A stretch of 64,000 nt of DNA, taken from assembly GCF_002288925.2 (NCBI RefSeq), contig NW_022098057.1, positions 65,252,094-65,316,093 of the forward strand, given 5' to 3'. This DNA comes from Delphinapterus leucas. Taxonomy: Eukaryota > Chordata > Mammalia > Artiodactyla > Monodontidae. The number at the start of each line of letters is the position of its first letter. Within the stretch, counting starts at the first letter, position 1. Both the position numbers and the translations under genes were made by a program. Positions 59,426 to 64,000 of this stretch are shown here, one piece after another. A model generated the notes under the pieces. The model worked only from the letters and a program-made list of their open reading frames with translations, did not search any database and was not told where the DNA came from.

Positions 59426-60420
59426 CTGAGTTTATTATCCAAATGCTTAGAGCAAACAGCTAGCAATTCAGAGACCCTACCAATTTCCCCTTCTAACTCT
59501 TGCCATGATGCTTCAAAAATTAGTTTCTGTTTAAGTTAAGGCTACTTTTAACCTTAGGTCATCAGGAACATAGGATTAGAAAGGATTTCATTAAATAAGT
59601 TAGAAGTCTAGTGTTATGCCACAAGTTGAAATTTTTTCCTCCAGAAATATGAAGATTTAGCTATTTTCAAAGACCTTTGCTTTCCATTCCTTTCCACTAT
59701 TTAATAACCGGAGTTCTTTTTCATGTACAGCTTTAACTTGGTCACTATCAACACATAAAAGTGGGGCAAAAACTTTTCAACCATAAACTATTAATGCAAT
59801 ATATTATTGTAGTTTAACGGGAAGATTTAGTAAAATGGCCTGAGCAATCTTTTAATTCAGAAGTAGATTTGGAAGTGGAATAAATAGGGATCCCCAGCCA
59901 GGTAATATTAGCTGTGTAAAAGCACAATTTTGAAGGCTGGGAAAATTCCAACTTCTCAACTTTATGGCCTTAATGGGAATTCTGTTTCTACTGTCAGCAC
60001 TTAAAATCATGGAATGTAAGAGTTGGAAGGAACTTAGCACAACCTGTCTTATGATGCAGATGAGAAAGCAGGTTAGTGTAGTGAGGTGACCCACCTAAGG
60101 AGGAAGGGGACTGAACCTACATCCACTCATAACCTACACCCACTTCAGGAACTCTCACCCTCAGGACTGTCCTCCCTGTTAGTTATACTACTTTCATTCT
60201 CTACCTTCTTCAGTATTTCTACCCCATCTGCTCCTCCCAGGACTTGGAAAAGTTGTTACTATGAGCTGTTAACAACTGTGTCTTTTATTCTGGTCTCATC
60301 CCTCTAGATTCCCTTCAACAAAGCTATGCACAAAGACCTGATGTACATTTAGACCTCCAAAGCTTTTGGAATAATTATTTTTCTTAAAAAAAAGTTAAAG
60401 TAAAGCAATCCTTTGTGTGT
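59426..60420. other. Intron, mostly unique
   Basis: A diverged old SINE-like patch lies at about 60001-60110 (CATGGAATGTAAGAGTTGGA, GATGAGAAAGCAGGTTAGTG), related to the one at 51595-51990. Otherwise nothing recognised. Confidence 0.45.
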
Positions 60421-60592
60421 AGGATTACCAGATTTAGCAAATCAAAGTACAGGATGACCAGTTAAATTTGAATTTCAGATTAACAGCAAACAAATATTGC
60501 ATGGGAACATAATTACGTATAAAATATAGTTGCGTTGATCTGAAATTCAAATTTAACCAAGAATCTTGTATTTCATCTTGCAACCCTACTCT
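60421..60592. mobile_element. Palindromic small repeat (MITE-like)
   Basis: The left half (AGTTAAATTTGAATTTCAGA at about 60460-60479) is inverted in the right half (TCTGAAATTCAAATTTAACC at about 60539-60558). Outer parts also pair (CCAGATTTAGCA..., ...CATCTTGCAACCCT). It resembles a mammalian palindromic DNA element whose name I cannot fix. Confidence 0.7.
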
Positions 60593-61957
60593 GATTTCCA
60601 CCTCACATCATCAGTGAGACAGAGAAACAGCAAGGGGGTTGCTAATACTTTTCTTCGTAGTAAGAGGATGTTTCTAGCTCCTAGAGAACTACTGTGTTCC
60701 AGAGTTATGAAACTTCCCTGTGGTCTCACAGGTCACGTCTTCATTTTTTTGGTTAAGTACTGCTGCTTATTAACAAACCACTATAAACAACAGCAACCAT
60801 TTTACTGTTTCATGATTCCATAGGTTGGCTGGGGTGCAGGTGGGGCTGTTAGGGAGTCCATTTCTGTAGTATTTTCACTTGTGGTCTCATAGGTAGTGGT
60901 AGTTCAAATGGTGTCTGGGTTCAGGGCTTAGTATTTGAGGCCTCAGTTCTTCTTTTTCTCTCTCTCCACGTGGTGTCTAATCCCCTAAGGCCCCCATTCA
61001 TGTGGCTTTTCTCTCTGTCAGGGGAGGCTGGATTTCTTACCCATTGGTTCAAGCCTCCAAGAAAGGAGAGATGGAAGTTGACAGGCTTTCTTAGTGCCTG
61101 AGCTCCAAAGTCACTAGGATGCTTTTGCCTCTGCATTCTATAGATCAGCATACTACAAACCCTGCTCCAGGTCAACAGGAGGAAGTGAAAGCACTATCTC
61201 TTATGGGAAGAGTGGCATGTGTATATGGGAAGATGGGATTGTTAGGAGCTGTCTTTGGAGACATCCATGGTCTTCAGTGTGAGTTGAGGTAGTTGCTTTG
61301 ATTTGTTCTCAGTATCCTCACTTGCCTTCCCAAGAACTTAATTTTCCATCCTGATGTTTATGCTTGTGGCAATAATACAGACTAGTTTAAACAACATGAG
61401 TCATCTCCACCTCTTCTTGCAAAATTTATTAAGCGGTCTGTTTTGAGCATCCTGTATATACTGTACTTTTTACAGAGGAAGGAGAAAGTCCCTATCCTTA
61501 CAGTGTTTTTCATTGGAATATTTAATGTTCTTTTCTTGTTCTAGATCTGTGTTTGTTTGCTTGTTTTTAGTAGGAAAAAAACAAGCAAACAAAGCCTGTC
61601 TCCCTGCTCATTCATCTTAATTCCTTTGCTTACCCATGGCCTGTCCATTGGCAGCACAGAAACATTTTAGCTCAGAGAATCAATGGACTTCATCTGTGAG
61701 GAATGAGATAGATTTCTTAAACATAGCTGGGAAAAAGCAAATTATACATTTTGGGGTAATAACATGAATGTCCTACAGGAGATTTACTGTTTTTTTATTT
61801 CAAATAAACAATTTGTCTTTTCTTGCTCTGTGATTTCATTGCTTGTTGCACTAGAGAGCAAAGACAAAAGTCCTTGGCATTGTGTTTCAGAATTTCTATA
61901 ATTTGGCACCAACTTAATCCTCATAATTTTTCTTCTTTTTTTTTTAGTTTTGCTATA
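60593..61957. other. Unique intronic sequence
   Basis: Nothing recognised. The open frames at 60566-60823 and 60921-61175 have no domain. Confidence 0.45.
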
Positions 61958-64000
61958 AACTTTATTTTATTTTTTTAACATCTTTATTGGATATAATTGC
62001 TTTACGATGGTGTCTTAGTTTCTGTTTTATAACAAAGTGAATCAGTTACACATATACATATATCCCGATATCTCCTCCCTCTTGCGTCTCCCTCCCACCT
62101 TCCCTATCCCACCCCTCTAGGTGGTTACAAAGCACAGAGCTGATCTCCCTGTTCTATGTGGCTGCTTCCCACTAGCTATTTTACATTTCGTAGTATATAT
62201 AAGTCCATGCCACTCTCTCAGTTCGTCCCAGCTTACCCTTCCCCCTCCCCGTGTCCTCAAGTCCATTCTCTACGTCTGAGTCTTTATTCCTGTTCTACCC
62301 CTAGGTTCTTCAGAACCTTATTTTTTTTTTTTTTTAGATCCCATATATATGTGTAAGCATATGGTATTTGTTTTTCTCTTTCTGACTTACTTCACTCTGT
62401 ATGACAGGTTCTGGGTCCCTCCACCTCGCTACAAATAACTCAATTTCATTTCTTTTTATGGCTGAGTTATATTCCATTGTATATATGTGCCACATCTTCT
62501 TTATCCATTCATCTGTCGATGGACACTTAGGTTGCTTCCATGTCCTGGCTATTGTAAATACAGCTGCAGTGAGCATTGCGGTACATGACTCTTTTTGAAT
62601 TATGGTTTTCTCAGGGTATATGCCCAGGAGTGGGATTGCTGGGTCATATGGTAGTTCTATTTGTAGTTTTATAAGGAACCTCCATACTGTTCTCCACAGT
62701 GGCTGTATCAATTTACATTCCCACCAACAGTGCAAGAGGATTCCCTTTTCTCCATACCCTCTCCGGCATTTATTGTTTCTAGATTTTTTATGATGGCCAT
62801 TCTGACTGGTGTGAGGTGATACCTCATTGTTGTTTTGCTTTGCATTTCTCTAATGATTAGTGACGTTGAGCATCCTTTCATGTGTTTGTTGGCAATCTGT
62901 ATATCTTTTTTGGAGAAATGTCTATTTAGGTCTTCTGCCCAGTTTTAGATTGGGTTATTTGATTTTTTGATATTGAGCTGCATGAGCTGCTTGTAAATTT
63001 TGAAGATTAATCCTTTGTCAGTTGCTTCATTTGCAAATGTTTTCTCCCATTCTGAGGGTTGTCTTTTTGTCTTGTTTATGATTTTCTTTGCTGTGCAAAA
63101 GCTTTTAAGTTTCATTAGGTCCCATTTGTTTATATTTGTTTTTATTTCAATTTCTCTGGGAGGTGGGTCAAAAAGGATCTTGCTGTGATTTATGTCATAG
63201 AGTGTTCTTCTTATGTTTTCCTCTAAGAGTTTGATAGTGTCTGGCCTTACAATTAGGTCTTTAATCCATTTTGAGTTTACTTTTGTGAATGATGTTAGGG
63301 AGTGTTCTAATTTCATTCTTTTACATGTAGCTGTCCAGTTTTCCTAGCACCACTTATTGAAGAGGCTGTCTTTTCTCCATTCTTTAGTCTTGCCTCCTTT
63401 ATCAAAAATAAGGTGACCATCTGTGTGTGGGTTTATCTCTGGGCTTCCTGTGCTATTCCATTGATCTATATTTCTGTCTCTGTGCCAGTACCATACTGTC
63501 TTGATTACTGTAGGTTTGTAGTATATTCTGAAGTTAGGGAGCCTGATTCTTGCAGCTCCGTATTTCTTTCTCAAGATTGCTTTGGCTATTCGGGATCTTT
63601 TGTGTTTCAATACAAATTGTGAAATTTTTTGTCCTAGTTCTGTGAAAAATGCCATTGGTAGTTTGATAGGGATTGCATTGAATCTGTAGATTGCTTTGGG
63701 TAGCATAGTCATTTTCACAATATTTATTCTTCCAATCCAAGAGCATGGTATAGCTCTCCATCTGTGTGTATCATCTTTCATTTCTTTCATCAGTGTCTTA
63801 TAGTTTTCTGCATACAGGTCTTTTGTCTCCATAGGTAGGTTTATTCCTAGGTATTTTATTCTTTTTGTTGCAAAGGTAAATGGGAGTGTTTACTTAATTT
63901 CTCTCTCTGATTTTTCATCATTAGTGTATAGGAATGCAAAAGATTTCTGTGCATTAATTTTGTATCCTGTTACTTTACCAAATTCATTGATTAGCTCTAG
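61958..64000 (-). mobile_element. L1, 3' two kilobases (runs off right edge)
   Basis: Antisense L1 with a 3' UTR beginning TTTTTTAACATCTTTATTGG, a type different from the full-length L1 at 6891. ORF2 ends at about 62334. Open pieces are 62334-62735 (133 codons, with KQPKCPSTDEWIKKMWHIYT), 62945-63316 and 63344-63832 (162 codons, [20 protein letters not shown]). Stops and frameshifts separate them, so this copy is dead. The RT catalytic site lies beyond the window. Confidence 0.92.

Larger units (their letters stand above)
59060..64000 (+). other. CTNNA3: Downstream CTNNA3 intron (partial)
   Basis: The intron begins with the GTGAGT donor and runs to the right edge. It holds a MIR, a palindromic small element, unique DNA and the 3' part of an L1. 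The next alpha-catenin exon does not appear in any plus-strand frame. Confidence 0.75.

Overview
This is vertebrate, specifically mammalian, nuclear DNA: AT-rich, with no long intact gene and dominated by interspersed repeats. The organism is almost certainly a cetacean. Two generations of the tRNA-derived CHR SINE are present: a younger form ending in a GCGTAC-type tail, as in whales and dolphins, and an older form with repeated GTAGTTGTGG units. L1 copies of cetartiodactyl type lie beside them. The species cannot be fixed from the sequence.

The only host coding sequence I can support is one 81-bp exon at 58979-59059 (+). It is bounded by a strong acceptor and a GTGAGT donor and encodes an alpha-catenin M-region segment that best matches CTNNA3 (alpha-T-catenin). 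Everything else is then intron: at least 58.9 kb upstream and at least 4.9 kb downstream. This fits the giant introns of CTNNA3. LRRTM3, the gene known to be nested in a CTNNA3 intron, is not in the window.

Layout. 1-2822: plus-strand L1 with a large internal deletion. 2.85-6.05 kb: MER2 end, L2, MIR and unique DNA. 6.06-17.3 kb: an old minus-strand L1 split by a nearly full-length younger L1 (6891-12792) with a 10-bp target duplication. 17.3-21.75 kb: old L2 and L1 pieces, then a SINE/L1 chimera. 24.2-24.7 kb: an old LTR. 25.9-29.9 kb: a four-level nest, in which an L2-like sequence is split by an ERV1-type solo LTR, the LTR by a nearly complete hAT (Charlie3/MER1-type) transposon with a decayed transposase, and the transposon by a CHR SINE. 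29.9-34.75 kb: very old L1. 37.7-42.2 kb: L1 mosaic carrying a second L1, a Tigger1 deletion derivative, two SINEs and a 165-bp unexplained insertion. 42.7-55.7 kb: MER5A, L2, MIRs, SINEs, a second copy of the same ERV1-type solo LTR and a small hAT element. 55.7-61.9 kb: mostly unique intron around the exon. 61.95-64.0 kb: a minus-strand L1 running off the right edge.

No new biological system was found. The most informative content is the insertion history: nested elements with readable target duplications, a SINE-L1 chimera, three different L1 3' ends, and a strong antisense bias of L1 and LTR insertions relative to the exon. Family names come from sequence memory without a repeat search. 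Edges of old elements are accurate to tens of bases; edges with quoted target duplications are exact.
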